Origin: Oscillospiraceae bacterium | GTDB lineage: Bacteria; Bacillota; Clostridia; Oscillospirales; Oscillospiraceae | Length of the DNA: 48,126 bases | Assembly: GCA_009781695.1 (NCBI GenBank) | Contig: WQVH01000009.1 | Location: 1 to 48,126 of the forward strand | Direction of reading: 5' to 3' | Part shown: positions 31,952 to 40,126 of the stretch, piece by piece | How the letters are laid out: each line of letters starts with the position of its first letter | How positions within the stretch are numbered: the stretch's first letter is position 1 | Notes under the pieces: generated by a model | Seen by the model: the letters and a program-made list of their open reading frames with translations, nothing else | What the model was told of the DNA's origin: nothing | Databases searched by the model: none | Position numbers and translations under genes: made by a program

Positions 31952-32887
31952 ATGATATATGTGCTTCTTGTTTTTTGGATCATTAGCGGGATATTGGCGA
32001 TTCAGGCCAGAAAGCTTATTCGAATCATCGTGTATTTGGCAATTTTTTCAACCATTTCTGCGGTGTGCTTTTTTGTTTTTGGTGCGCCGGATGTATCTAT
32101 GGCGGAGGTTGCGGTCAGTTCTTTTTCTACAGTGTTTTTGATTGTGTGTTTTGAAAAGTACTTTACGTTGGTTACTGAGGTGACCAAAGATCCGCCTCAT
32201 AAAGAGAAGTTGAGCAAGCGTGCCAGAAAATTTATTCTTCCGGCGTGTTTTACAGCGGCGATTGCGCTTTTGTTTGTCTATTTTTTGCCTGATGGTACGG
32301 TCAATACATATCTTAGAGATTTATATCTATATAGATTCCGGCTTGATGTGGGCGGTGAAAATGCGGCGACATCTATTTATCTTGGGTATAGGGTATATGA
32401 TACGCTTTTTGAAGCTTTGATGCTACTGATTAGTGTGGTGAGTGTCGCACATATGTCATGGCGTGCTGAGACCGATGAGACTGATGCGCATTTTGCCGGT
32501 GTGACAAAATCTGATACTGTGGATGTGTACACCATTCGTATTTTGTGTCCTGCCATGCTGATTTTTGGTGTTTACCTCATTTTAAATGGTCATATCTCGC
32601 CGGGGGGAGGATTCCAAGGCGGTGTGGCGATTGCATCATTTTTTATTTGCAGATATCTGATATATGATGTGTATGATGTGCGTTTTGGAAAGATCATGAT
32701 TTTTGAGAAGATGACTTTTGCTACACTGATTATTTTGGCTGTATTGTTTGTTTTTCTTGGGGTTTATATTCAGTTGCCTCAGCTACGTATACCGTATCTT
32801 CTTGCGATGAATATGCTTATTGCGATGAAGGTTGCATTTGGGTTTATCATAATTTTCTACAGATATATTGCGTTTGAAAGACGGTAA
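31952..32887 (+). CDS. mrpB: Fused DUF4040 (MbhD/MrpA C-terminal-like) and MrpB subunit
   Basis: Two modules are joined in 311 aa. The N-terminal part (about 1-80) with FGAPDVSMAEVAVSSFSTVF is DUF4040, the MbhD-like piece that in classical Mrp forms the end of MrpA. A middle MbhE-like segment follows. The C-terminal part (about 190-305) with YLILNGHISPGGGFQGGVAIASF is MrpB/MnhB. AAAGGGTG (31937-31944) supports ATG 31952; the GTG at 31943 lies in that site. The fusion gives the essential parts of MbhD-E-F in one chain. No large NuoL-like MrpA is present in the window. Confidence 0.9.
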   Translation: MIYVLLVFWIISGILAIQARKLIRIIVYLAIFSTISAVCFFVFGAPDVSMAEVAVSSFSTVFLIVCFEKYFTLVTEVTKDPPHKEKLSKRARKFILPACFTAAIALLFVYFLPDGTVNTYLRDLYLYRFRLDVGGENAATSIYLGYRVYDTLFEALMLLISVVSVAHMSWRAETDETDAHFAGVTKSDTVDVYTIRILCPAMLIFGVYLILNGHISPGGGFQGGVAIASFFICRYLIYDVYDVRFGKIMIFEKMTFATLIILAVLFVFLGVYIQLPQLRIPYLLAMNMLIAMKVAFGFIIIFYRYIAFERR

Positions 32888-32897
32888 CAAAACTGAT

Positions 32898-32924
32898 GTA
32901 GGGTGCGATATCTTCATCGCACCG
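32898..32924. repeat. Dispersed hairpin repeat, copy 1
   Basis: The sequence is GTAGGGTGCGATATCTTCATCGCACCG, forming an 8-bp stem (GGTGCGAT with ATCGCACC) and a short loop. It is one of three copies in the window (others at 43607-43633 and 46350-46376), all in spacers just after genes. Confidence 0.85.
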
Positions 32925-32943
32925 CAAAAGGGGTGATTTTACA

Positions 32944-33288
32944 GTGAATTTTGAGATTGTTGAACTTTTTGCGATTGCGATGTTTTTTATCAGCCTTTTT
33001 GGACTCATTACGAGCAAAGGCGTCATCAAAGGCATTATATCAATGATCACCATGGAGATAGCGGTGGTGATGTTTTTCCTAAGTATTGGTTTTCAAACCG
33101 GAATTCTGCCGCCAATTGGCAGAGACGTAGGAGACAATGTTGCAGATCCTCTGCCGCAGGCGCTGATGATTACCGCAATCATTATAGGCGTTGCAGTGAC
33201 CGCAGTGAACATGACCATGCTTATCGCACTGTCACGGCAGTTTAAAACCACCGAGTGGGATATTTTAAAAAAGAAAAAAATGGAGTAG
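32944..33288 (+). CDS. mrpC: Mrp antiporter subunit C (NuoK-like)
   Basis: This 114-aa protein has three membrane helices and the MrpC/NuoK signature IGFQTGILPPIGRDVGDNVADPLPQALMITAIIIGVAVTAVN, in which DPLPQALMITAIVI is diagnostic. The start is GTG 32944, preceded by AAAGGGGTG. It follows the MrpB fusion after 56 bp containing a hairpin repeat and precedes mrpD. Confidence 0.94.
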   Translation: MNFEIVELFAIAMFFISLFGLITSKGVIKGIISMITMEIAVVMFFLSIGFQTGILPPIGRDVGDNVADPLPQALMITAIIIGVAVTAVNMTMLIALSRQFKTTEWDILKKKKME

Positions 33289-33293
33289 TTTAT

Positions 33294-34964
33294 ATGCTTC
33301 CGTATTTTGTAATAGCACCAATTTTAATAGCGATATTCCTATATGCATTTTCCTCGAATAAAGCGGCGAAGACTATTGCGATTTTGGCACAATTTATTTT
33401 GACGGCCTTTAGCATACGTCTTTTTTTCCAAGCGAGGGAAGGAGAACTCATTACCAATATTGGAAATTATGAGAGCATTATGGGGATTATCCTCAGAGCG
33501 GATACGATATCTGCTGTTTTTGTTGCGTTGACTGCGATTTCATTTTTGATTGCCGCTTTGTATAGCTATAGCGAAAATGAAGGAAAGCTCTTTTGGTTTT
33601 TGATTTTCATTTGGCAAGGACTTCTGATCGGGATTTTCTTGACCAGAGACTTGTTTAATATTTTTGTTTTAGTCGAGGTTGCCGCAGTGGTTGTGGCGGT
33701 GCTCATTATGTACAACCGGGACAATAGATCAATGTATGACGGCATGTTTTACTTGATGACCGGTATCATAGCGATGCAGTTTTATCTCTTTGGTTTGGGA
33801 TATGTTTATAGATTGACAGGCGCATTGGATATGGAAGTTGCGGCGCAGGTGCTCTCTGAGATTGATAGATCATCTCAGATATTGCCATATGCGCTGATTA
33901 TCACCGGAATTGGTCTAAAATGCGCCATTTTGCCGCTTTTTAGTTGGCTGCCTAAGGCGCACGGCTCGCCGAGCGCACCGACCTGTGTTTCGGCGCTCTT
34001 GTCCGGAGTGCATATCAAGAGCGGTATATACTTGTATATGCGTGTGCAGCCGTTGTTTCCTGCCATTGATGCCTCGGAATTTTTCTTGGTTGTGGGAATC
34101 ATCACCGGCATCACTGGATTTGTCTTGGCGATGAGTCAGAGCGATATAAAGCTGCTCTTGGCCTATAGCACTATTTCTCAAGTTGGTCTCATCATGGCGA
34201 GTTTGAGCATTTCGGGTGAATATGCCCAGGTCGGTGCTTTATACCAAGCCTTTAATCATTCGCTGTTTAAAGCGTCGTTGTTTATGTGCGCAGGCATATT
34301 GAGCAAAGTGTATGGCACAAGAAATGTAGACGATATTCGTGGGGTGATTAGGCGTTTTCCGGTTATTGGAGCGGCTATGATCATGGCGATTTTGGGCATT
34401 ACAGGAGCGCCGCTTTTTAATGGCAGTATATCAAAATATTTTATCATGTATGGTACAACTTGGTATGTGACGTGGCTGCTTATGATTGTAAATCTTGGGA
34501 CAATAATTGTTTTTGTAAGATTTTCGACCATGCTTTTTGGCAGATACGATGATGTCAAGGAGGATTCCGCATTGTTGCGGCGGATGCAAAAGATGGACAC
34601 AGATGTGCATCGCAGAGATGAAACGGTTGCGCCGAGAAATTATTCGGAGTCAGTCCCGAAGAATAAGCAGTTTGTGATCATTGTTTTGGGTTTAGTATGC
34701 TTAGCCGGAGGTATTTTTGGATCACAATTTATCACTTTTCTTTGGGGTATCGAGGTTTCTGTAGAAACAGCGGGTTATCTTGAGAAGGTGGCGATCTTTG
34801 CAGGGAGCGTGGCGGTTGGAATTCTTCTATACAGATATGTTGTGGCAAAAAATGTGCTTTTGAGGAAGTTGCGCGGGATTGATTTTGGTTTTCGTGGGAC
34901 ATGTGCTGCGTTGGGTGGGTTTTTCGCTGCGGTGCTTATTGTGCTGGGTTTTTTTGCGAAATAG
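33294..34964 (+). CDS. mrpD: Mrp antiporter subunit D (NuoN/NuoM-like)
   Basis: This 556-aa proton-conducting transporter has about 14 helices. The ion-path region LLSGVHIKSGIYLYMRV and the upstream ILPLFSWLPKAHGSPSAPTCVSALLSG match the MrpD/MbhH family, with the expected Lys of the antiporter-like channel. A hydrophilic insertion near residues 425-460 (RRMQKMDTDVHRRDETVAPR) is longer than in typical MrpD. GGAG 9 bases before ATG 33294 supports this start over the upstream frame. It is the last mrp gene; no hydrogenase genes follow. Confidence 0.94.
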   Translation: MLPYFVIAPILIAIFLYAFSSNKAAKTIAILAQFILTAFSIRLFFQAREGELITNIGNYESIMGIILRADTISAVFVALTAISFLIAALYSYSENEGKLFWFLIFIWQGLLIGIFLTRDLFNIFVLVEVAAVVVAVLIMYNRDNRSMYDGMFYLMTGIIAMQFYLFGLGYVYRLTGALDMEVAAQVLSEIDRSSQILPYALIITGIGLKCAILPLFSWLPKAHGSPSAPTCVSALLSGVHIKSGIYLYMRVQPLFPAIDASEFFLVVGIITGITGFVLAMSQSDIKLLLAYSTISQVGLIMASLSISGEYAQVGALYQAFNHSLFKASLFMCAGILSKVYGTRNVDDIRGVIRRFPVIGAAMIMAILGITGAPLFNGSISKYFIMYGTTWYVTWLLMIVNLGTIIVFVRFSTMLFGRYDDVKEDSALLRRMQKMDTDVHRRDETVAPRNYSESVPKNKQFVIIVLGLVCLAGGIFGSQFITFLWGIEVSVETAGYLEKVAIFAGSVAVGILLYRYVVAKNVLLRKLRGIDFGFRGTCAALGGFFAAVLIVLGFFAK

Positions 34965-35095
34965 CCGTTGTGCGTTGCCGTTTGATTTGAATAACTATAT
35001 GAGTCTGGACGAGCTTTCAAAAAGACCTGAGTACAAACGCAATTAAAGTAACCTTGCAGAACATAAAGGAATGTGATTTGGTAAACAAATAATCA

Positions 35096-35124
35096 TTGAC
35101 AGCGTGAAGATTACGTGACAGAAT
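35096..35124 (+). promoter_or_regulatory. Probable promoter of uppP
   Basis: TTGACA (35096-35101), a 17-bp spacer and CAGAAT (35119-35124) lie 21 bp before the uppP start. The -35 is perfect and the -10 weaker. The rest of the 181-bp gap after mrpD shows nothing recognisable. Confidence 0.5.
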
Positions 35125-35145
35125 TAGGAGATGTGAGGTTGATAC

Positions 35146-35922
35146 ATGAGTTTACTGGAAGCAATCATTTTAGGGTTTATACAAGGGATTTCGGAATTTC
35201 TGCCTGTGTCCAGTTCAGGACATTTGCTGGTATTCCATCATATCTTCGGTATAACGGCAGAGGATAATCTGACTTTTATTATTGTACTCAACATGGGCAG
35301 TCTTATGCCGTTGTTGTTTGTGTTTCGTAAAGAGCTGTGGGCGCTGATCAAAAATCCTCTTCAAAAGACCACAGCGCTGCTAATCATTGCAACGATTCCT
35401 TTGGTCATAGTGACATTGTTTTTGGAGGGATTTATCGAATCAATGTTTCACATGGTGCGTTTTCTGCCCATAGGATTTATCATAACAGGCGTAGTCTTGT
35501 TGCTTTCGGATCGGCTGAAAAATAACCGCAAAAACATGGAAGAGATCAGCCTGATTGATGCTGCGCTTATTGGTTGCGCTCAAGCGCTTGCGGTTTTTCC
35601 GGGCATTTCTCGTTCGGGAAGTACCATTACGGCGACCATGGCCAGAGGGGTAAATCGGGAGAGCGCTGCAAAGTTTTCTTTCCTCATGTCTGTCCCGGCG
35701 GCGTTTGGCGCAATGTTGTTTAGAATAAGCCGAATCATAGCCGATCCGGAACTTATAGAGCGCTTAAATTTCGTGAATCTTGGCGCAGGATTTGTCACCG
35801 CGGCGATCACAGGATATGTTGCGATTAACTTTATGCTGGCGATCATAAAAAAAGCCAAGTTAAAGTATTTTGCGCTATACTATATATTTGCACTAGTTGT
35901 ATTGATCATATTGTTTTTCTAA
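35146..35922 (+). CDS. uppP: Undecaprenyl-diphosphatase UppP (BacA)
   Basis: This integral membrane phosphatase recycles the undecaprenyl lipid carrier for cell wall synthesis. Both catalytic regions are present: GISEFLPVSSSGHLLVFHHI (residues 14-33, with the conserved E-x-x-P-x-S-S-S-G-H) and PGISRSGSTITATMARG (about 150-166). The length of 258 aa is typical. It stands alone behind its own promoter. UppP activity also gives bacitracin tolerance. Confidence 0.96.
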   Translation: MSLLEAIILGFIQGISEFLPVSSSGHLLVFHHIFGITAEDNLTFIIVLNMGSLMPLLFVFRKELWALIKNPLQKTTALLIIATIPLVIVTLFLEGFIESMFHMVRFLPIGFIITGVVLLLSDRLKNNRKNMEEISLIDAALIGCAQALAVFPGISRSGSTITATMARGVNRESAAKFSFLMSVPAAFGAMLFRISRIIADPELIERLNFVNLGAGFVTAAITGYVAINFMLAIIKKAKLKYFALYYIFALVVLIILFF

Positions 35923-36224
35923 CCGCTGTTAATTATCGACCTTTGTTTTTATAAAAAGGCGTGAAATTAAAATTTCGAAAAAGAGAGGTGAAAACGGAAG
36001 TGGAAAGTGACAGTAGAAGCAGCCTTGAACCTGACGGGCCGCGACGATGTAATGTGACGGTATGGGGACTTTTCATTCCGTCACCTTAAACTGAACCGAG
36101 CGCGGTTTGTTCGGTAAGCACTGATTGAGTCAGCGCTTACTTAGGCTGGCGATGAGGCGAAGCCTCTCGTTAGTCCGGGGGCTGTACATCCAAATGCACA
36201 TTATAAAATGGAGGTACAAACCAA
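35923..36224 (+). promoter_or_regulatory. Structured leader upstream of mgtE
   Basis: No gene is seen in this 302-bp gap. Three consecutive hairpins stand out: GTGACGG/CCGTCAC (36054-36060/36078-36084); an 11-bp stem GTAAGCACTGA/TCAGCGCTTAC with one mismatch (36114-36124/36130-36140); and a 12-bp stem with a GAA loop and one bulge, running from 36146 to 36173 (GAGGC-GAA-GCCTC at its tip). Magnesium transporter genes often carry M-box riboswitches, but the M-box core sequence is not visible, so the class is unknown. GGAGG (36210-36214) precedes the mgtE ATG. Confidence 0.5.
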
Positions 36225-37805
36225 ATGAACACAGAAGACATGATTGTAGATTTTAGCAAAACAGTTTTGACACATATCAAATCCAAAGACATGACCTTGC
36301 TAAAGACATTGCTCAATGACTTGGGTGATGTAGAAATTTTGGATGTGATAGAAGACCTATCCTATGAAAATCAAGCGATTGTGTATCGCTTGCTATCGAA
36401 AGATAAGGCGCTGTTTGTTTTTGAGCGGCTAGACACAATCGCCCAACAAAAGTTGATCAGATCCTTTACTGAAGATGCTGCAATTGAAATAATCACAGAG
36501 CTCGATCCGGATGAGCGTGTACGTTTGTTTGATGAGATGCCGGCAACATTTGTAAAAAAGATGCTGGCCGCTCTGTCGCAAGATGAGCGTGAAATGACCA
36601 ATCTGCTGATGGGATACGAAGTGCGCACCGCCGGGCGTATCATGACACCGGAGTATGTGCGTGTAAGCCGTAATATGTCCGTAGGGGAAGCCCTTGGGAA
36701 AGTAAAGGAACACGCCAAGGAAAAAGAGATAGTCTATACCATTTATATCACAGATAATTCAAGGAAGTTAGAAGGCGTCATCTCTCTGCGTGATCTTTGG
36801 ATTGCTGATCCGGCGGCCAGAGTGGAAGATGTGATGCAAGAGGCCGATATTCAGGTCTCGACCGATACCGATCAGGAAGAAGTGGCCAGATTGCTGCATA
36901 AGTTAGACTGGTTGGCTGTTCCGGTGGTAGATAAAGAAAATCGTCTGGTGGGCATTGTGACCATAGACGATGCAGTGGATATTCTGGAAGAAGAGGCCAC
37001 GGAAGATATTCTCGATGCGGCCGGTCTTGCGGATATTACCGGTATAGAATCTGATCGAAGTGAAGTGCTCACTAAGGGTCGTCTGTGGAGAATATGGTCC
37101 GTGCGTTTGCCATTTTTGATTATCACTTTGGCGGCGGGTATGGTTGCGGGTCTGATCATTGAGGGTTTTGAAGAGATACTGGAAAGTGTGGTTATCGTAG
37201 CGTTCTTCATTCCTTTGATCATGGACATGGGCGGCAATGTAGGCACTCAGTCCTCGACAGTATTTGCACGTGGTGTGGTGTTGGGACATATCAATATCAA
37301 GCATTTTGCAAAGCCCTTTCTCAAAGAACTGGGTGTCGGGCTGAGCATGGGTGGGCTTGTTGGTATATTGGCCGGAATAATCATCACACTTTGGTTGGAC
37401 TTGCCTATGCTCGGCCTTGCTGTAGCTATTGCGCTGATCGTGACGATGACTTTGGCGGCGGTCTTGGGATTTATAGTACCATTTACGCTCATGAAGCTTA
37501 AAGTAGATCAAGCGGCGGGTTCTGCGCCTGTGATCACATCGATAAAAGATATTTCAGGGCTTTTTATCTACTTTGCGCTCGTGTTGCTGCTGATGGGTTC
37601 ATATCTTGAGCCTACTTATGAAATTACCGGAAAGTATGTCACCACTGATGGGTTTCATTTCTTTGTCGATATGGAAAAAGAAGAAGCCATTATTCTAAGC
37701 AGAGATGATGACAAACCAAATATGGTGATTCCCGAAGAAATCACCATAGGCTATGAAACATTTCCTGTAGCCGTCATTGAAGACGATGTACTTGTGGATT
37801 CTTAA
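36225..37805 (+). CDS. mgtE: Magnesium transporter MgtE with extra C-terminal segment
   Basis: The order is an N-terminal MgtE_N helical domain (about 20-125), two CBS domains (about 130-255; with GRIMTPEYVRVSRNMSVGEAL and DWLAVPVVDKENRLVGIVTIDDAVD) and five membrane helices (about 285-465; with MDMGGNVGTQSSTVFARG forming the ion pore). The family usually ends near 450 residues after the last helix. Here about 60 residues follow (from TYEITGKYVTTDGF), beta-like, ending VIPEEITIGYETFPVAVIEDDVL, a pattern like the entry strand of BspA-type leucine-rich repeats. The CBS domains gate the channel by cytosolic Mg2+. The structured leader may add RNA-level control. Confidence 0.95.
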   Translation: MNTEDMIVDFSKTVLTHIKSKDMTLLKTLLNDLGDVEILDVIEDLSYENQAIVYRLLSKDKALFVFERLDTIAQQKLIRSFTEDAAIEIITELDPDERVRLFDEMPATFVKKMLAALSQDEREMTNLLMGYEVRTAGRIMTPEYVRVSRNMSVGEALGKVKEHAKEKEIVYTIYITDNSRKLEGVISLRDLWIADPAARVEDVMQEADIQVSTDTDQEEVARLLHKLDWLAVPVVDKENRLVGIVTIDDAVDILEEEATEDILDAAGLADITGIESDRSEVLTKGRLWRIWSVRLPFLIITLAAGMVAGLIIEGFEEILESVVIVAFFIPLIMDMGGNVGTQSSTVFARGVVLGHINIKHFAKPFLKELGVGLSMGGLVGILAGIIITLWLDLPMLGLAVAIALIVTMTLAAVLGFIVPFTLMKLKVDQAAGSAPVITSIKDISGLFIYFALVLLLMGSYLEPTYEITGKYVTTDGFHFFVDMEKEEAIILSRDDDKPNMVIPEEITIGYETFPVAVIEDDVLVDS

Positions 37806-37812
37806 GTTACGG

Positions 37813-37839
37813 GAGTCGAATGTCCATGAGGCTCGACTC
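37813..37839. terminator. Shared hairpin between convergent mgtE and yebC
   Basis: GAGTCGA (37813-37819) and TCGACTC (37833-37839) are perfect inverted arms in the 42-bp space between two convergent genes. It is probably a two-way terminator, although no T-run is present. Confidence 0.45.
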
Positions 37840-37847
37840 TCGGCAAT

Positions 37848-38579
37848 TTAGCCTTCGTAGTTGTGCCAGACGTTTTGGACGTCATCATTATCGTCCATCA
37901 TTTCCAGCATTTTTTCCATGTTCTTTATGTCATTGGGGTCGGTTAGTTTAATGTAGTTCTGCGGTATCATTTCGATTTGCGCTGAGAGGAAAGTATATCC
38001 GGCACTATCCAGAGCGTCGTTGATCGCATTGAAGCTGTCCGGTGAGGAATATACTTCATAAACGCCATCGTCATTTTCTACATCATCAGCGCCTGCTTCC
38101 AGTGCATCATTAATTAGGGTGTCTTCATCAATTGACTGGTCTTCGTTGTCGATGATGATGACACCTTTTTTGTCGAAGGACCATGAGACGCATCCGCTTG
38201 TGCCCATGTTGCCGCCATATTTGTCGAAATAGTGGCGCATGTCTGCGGCTGTTCTTTTGCGGTTGTCGGTCATGGTTTCGACAATCACGGCAACGCCGGA
38301 TGGGCCATATCCTTCGTAAACGATGCTTTCGTAGTTATCGCTGCCTGCTGCGCCGTCTGCTTTTTCAATGGTTCTTTTGATGTTGTCATTGGGCATGTTG
38401 GCGGCTTTGGCCTTGGCGATTACGGTGGCGAGTCTGGAATTATTTATCGGATCTCCGCCGCCGCCTTCTTTTACGGCAACGGTCATTTCGCGTGCAATTT
38501 TTGTGAAGATCTTTCCTCTTTTCGCATCTTGTGCGTTTTTTGTGCGTTGTATGTTCTTCCATTTGGAATGTCCGGCCAT
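37848..38579 (-). CDS. YebC/PmpR family protein (TACO1-like)
   Basis: This 243-aa protein begins MAGHSKWKNIQRTKNAQDAKRG, the diagnostic YebC N-terminus, and shows the three-domain layout with the second signature YEGYGPSGVAVIVE near residues 88-101. Members were described as transcriptional regulators and, more recently, as factors that help ribosomes through difficult stretches. An acidic C-terminus is present. It is monocistronic and convergent with mgtE. Confidence 0.96.
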   Translation of the reverse strand: MAGHSKWKNIQRTKNAQDAKRGKIFTKIAREMTVAVKEGGGGDPINNSRLATVIAKAKAANMPNDNIKRTIEKADGAAGSDNYESIVYEGYGPSGVAVIVETMTDNRKRTAADMRHYFDKYGGNMGTSGCVSWSFDKKGVIIIDNEDQSIDEDTLINDALEAGADDVENDDGVYEVYSSPDSFNAINDALDSAGYTFLSAQIEMIPQNYIKLTDPNDIKNMEKMLEMMDDNDDVQNVWHNYEG

Positions 38580-39178
38580 GTTTTGTCCTCCAGTACAAAA
38601 TAGGTGTTGTGGGTTATTTTAGCATATATTGAAAGGGGTCGCAAGCGTGTGCTTAATGGGCGAGTCGCAGTAAATTATATTACAGATTGTTATATGACAA
38701 ATTGACTTTGCATAAAGATGATGAATATTCAAAGATGAGTATGCACTTTAAGGAAATGGTTAATGATTTAGCACTAAAACACAACAACTGCGACAAAATA
38801 CTGTAGGTTAACTTAGCTGATTTGACAAAATTAAAACATACAATAAGTTTACATAATTATGGATTGTGAAATTGAGTACAAAAAGTTGTTAACATTATCA
38901 ACAGAGTTATCAACATCGAATTACATTTACTGTAACAATGAAATCAGAAAGAAATACCAAAAAATACCATCACCAATGAGCGCATATTTCTGAGTCAGAA
39001 GAGGAGATCATTTGGTTTACATAAAATTGGTATGTATATTTTTGCAAATGATATTCATGCTTGACTTTTTGCTTTTATGGTGATCGCATCATTTGTTATC
39101 AAATGTGGATAAAAACTATGAATTTTCGACAAATGGTCTGACCGCAATAGCGGGCAGGCCATTTTTGAGAAGAATTGC
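38580..39178. other. AT-rich 600-bp non-coding region with DnaA-box-like sites
   Basis: No gene is seen. Two TTATCAACA sites in the same orientation (38895-38903 and 38907-38915, 3 bp apart) differ from the DnaA box TTATCCACA at one base, and a perfect box lies on the opposite strand as TGTGGATAA (39104-39112). The stretch between is AT-rich. The neighbours are not dnaA/dnaN, so a chromosomal origin is not proven; a DnaA-titration or plasmid-like origin is possible. Confidence 0.5.
39131..39166 (+). terminator. Strong rho-independent terminator without an upstream gene
   Basis: The 15-base arms AAATGGTCTGACCGC (39131-39145) and GCGGGCAGGCCATTT (39150-39164) pair with one mismatch and one G-U around AATA, ending in TTTTT (39162-39166). 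No plus-strand gene precedes it for over 1 kb, since yebC is on the other strand. It may terminate an unrecognised small RNA starting in the AT-rich region, or shield the promoter that follows at 39179. Confidence 0.75.
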
Positions 39179-39207
39179 TTGACAATTTGATAACGTTATG
39201 TTACATT
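39179..39207 (+). promoter_or_regulatory. Promoter with internal palindrome
   Basis: TTGACA (39179-39184), a 17-bp spacer and TACATT (39202-39207) precede the 152-aa gene. The spacer contains the perfect palindrome ATAACGTTAT (39190-39199), a likely repressor site. Confidence 0.65.
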
Positions 39208-39228
39208 AATTAAAATTAACGATAGTAA

Positions 39229-39687
39229 ATGAAATATAACTATAAAGAACGATGGAAAGCAACTATGAATGAACTGGAACGATTGCGACAAATTCATCGC
39301 TCGCTTACCGATGTTATTGCACAAATGGAAGCTGAGCAACAAATAACGCCGAACTTGCTCACGAGGTCAGTTCGGCTTGGTGATGCGAGGAGTATGGCTG
39401 TTTTGGCTGCGATAGATAGCGCAGGCGGCACGGTTTCCAGTGGAGAGTTCGAAATGATTCTGGCCAGATTTGGGCGGACGCTCAGGGGTGCGGGGGGATT
39501 TTTTGGTGGTGCCGGGGCAAGTGTCAGGCGAGAAGAGGGTAAGCTCAGCTTAACCAGTGCAGGTACGGTTACACTGGAGAAGTGGAGACTCAGGTATGGA
39601 AATAGGTGGATGGAGGAGCTGATGACTCCGGAGGCGCTCAGTGATAGGGCTTATCCGGACAATTCAAGGATTACATTAAAGGCATAG
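39229..39687 (+). CDS. Hypothetical protein with helical N-terminus
   Basis: The 152-aa product is predicted cytoplasmic. After an optional 12-residue extension (start ATG 39229, or ATG 39265 with a weak GGAAAG site), NELERLRQIHRSLTDVIAQM forms an amphipathic helix. A middle stretch DARSMAVLAAIDSAGGTVSSGEFEMILARFG looks like a small winged-helix-type domain, followed by a Gly-rich segment (GAGGFFGGAG) and KLSLTSAGTVTLEKW. This could be a DNA-binding regulator, but I do not recognise a family. It has its own promoter and is followed 2 bp later by another small gene. Confidence 0.65.
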   Translation: MKYNYKERWKATMNELERLRQIHRSLTDVIAQMEAEQQITPNLLTRSVRLGDARSMAVLAAIDSAGGTVSSGEFEMILARFGRTLRGAGGFFGGAGASVRREEGKLSLTSAGTVTLEKWRLRYGNRWMEELMTPEALSDRAYPDNSRITLKA

Positions 39688-39689
39688 AT

Positions 39690-40025
39690 GTGGCAAGCAC
39701 AAGCAAAGGTGGTGTTTTGGGCATGATTAAAATATGGGGTGGTTCCGGGAAAAGAATATTCAGAAGCAAATTCAGCATCACCGGCAAGTTGAGGGAGGAT
39801 GTAAAAAGAGCTGAGTCAGCGCCTAAGCATGCGCCAGATCAGCAAATTGTGCCTGAATATCCGAGAAGCAGTATGCCTGATAATGTGATTAATTATGAGA
39901 CGCTGCAACAGATGTATCATGATTATCAAAATACACAATTCGAAGCAGCGGCGGCTGTGGGTGATGAGACGAGTGAGTTATCTTATTCCAATAAGCAAAA
40001 GAATCTAAAGTTCTTAACGCTGTAA
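39690..40025 (+). CDS. Hypothetical basic small protein
   Basis: This is an open frame of 111 aa starting with GTG 39690, 8 bases after AAGG and 2 bases after the upstream stop, so it is probably co-transcribed. No membrane helix, signal peptide or known motif is seen. The first half is basic (GKRIFRSKFSITGKLREDVKR) and the second half is rich in Tyr, Gln and Asn. Coding status rests mainly on placement. Confidence 0.5.
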   Translation: MASTSKGGVLGMIKIWGGSGKRIFRSKFSITGKLREDVKRAESAPKHAPDQQIVPEYPRSSMPDNVINYETLQQMYHDYQNTQFEAAAAVGDETSELSYSNKQKNLKFLTL

Positions 40026-40066
40026 CAAGAAAGTACCAGATTTCCAAAATTGAATCAACTTTGATA

Positions 40067-40095
40067 TTGTGTTTCGGCAATGCAAAATATATAAT
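40067..40095 (+). promoter_or_regulatory. Promoter of lactate permease gene
   Basis: TTGTGT (40067-40072), a 17-bp spacer and a perfect TATAAT (40090-40095) lie just before the permease. Because this -10 overlaps the ATG at 40094, translation more likely starts at a later ATG. Confidence 0.55.
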
Positions 40096-40126
40096 GACGG
40101 AGCGCTTTTTTGAAAATCTAACTGAA

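Noticed and set aside
35923-36224. M-box magnesium riboswitch upstream of mgtE
   Set aside because: The expected conserved core was not found by eye; only unassigned hairpins are claimed.
38580-39228. Chromosomal origin oriC
   Set aside because: DnaA boxes are few, dnaA/dnaN/gyrB are absent, and genes on the left (28-38 kb) run towards it rather than away from it.
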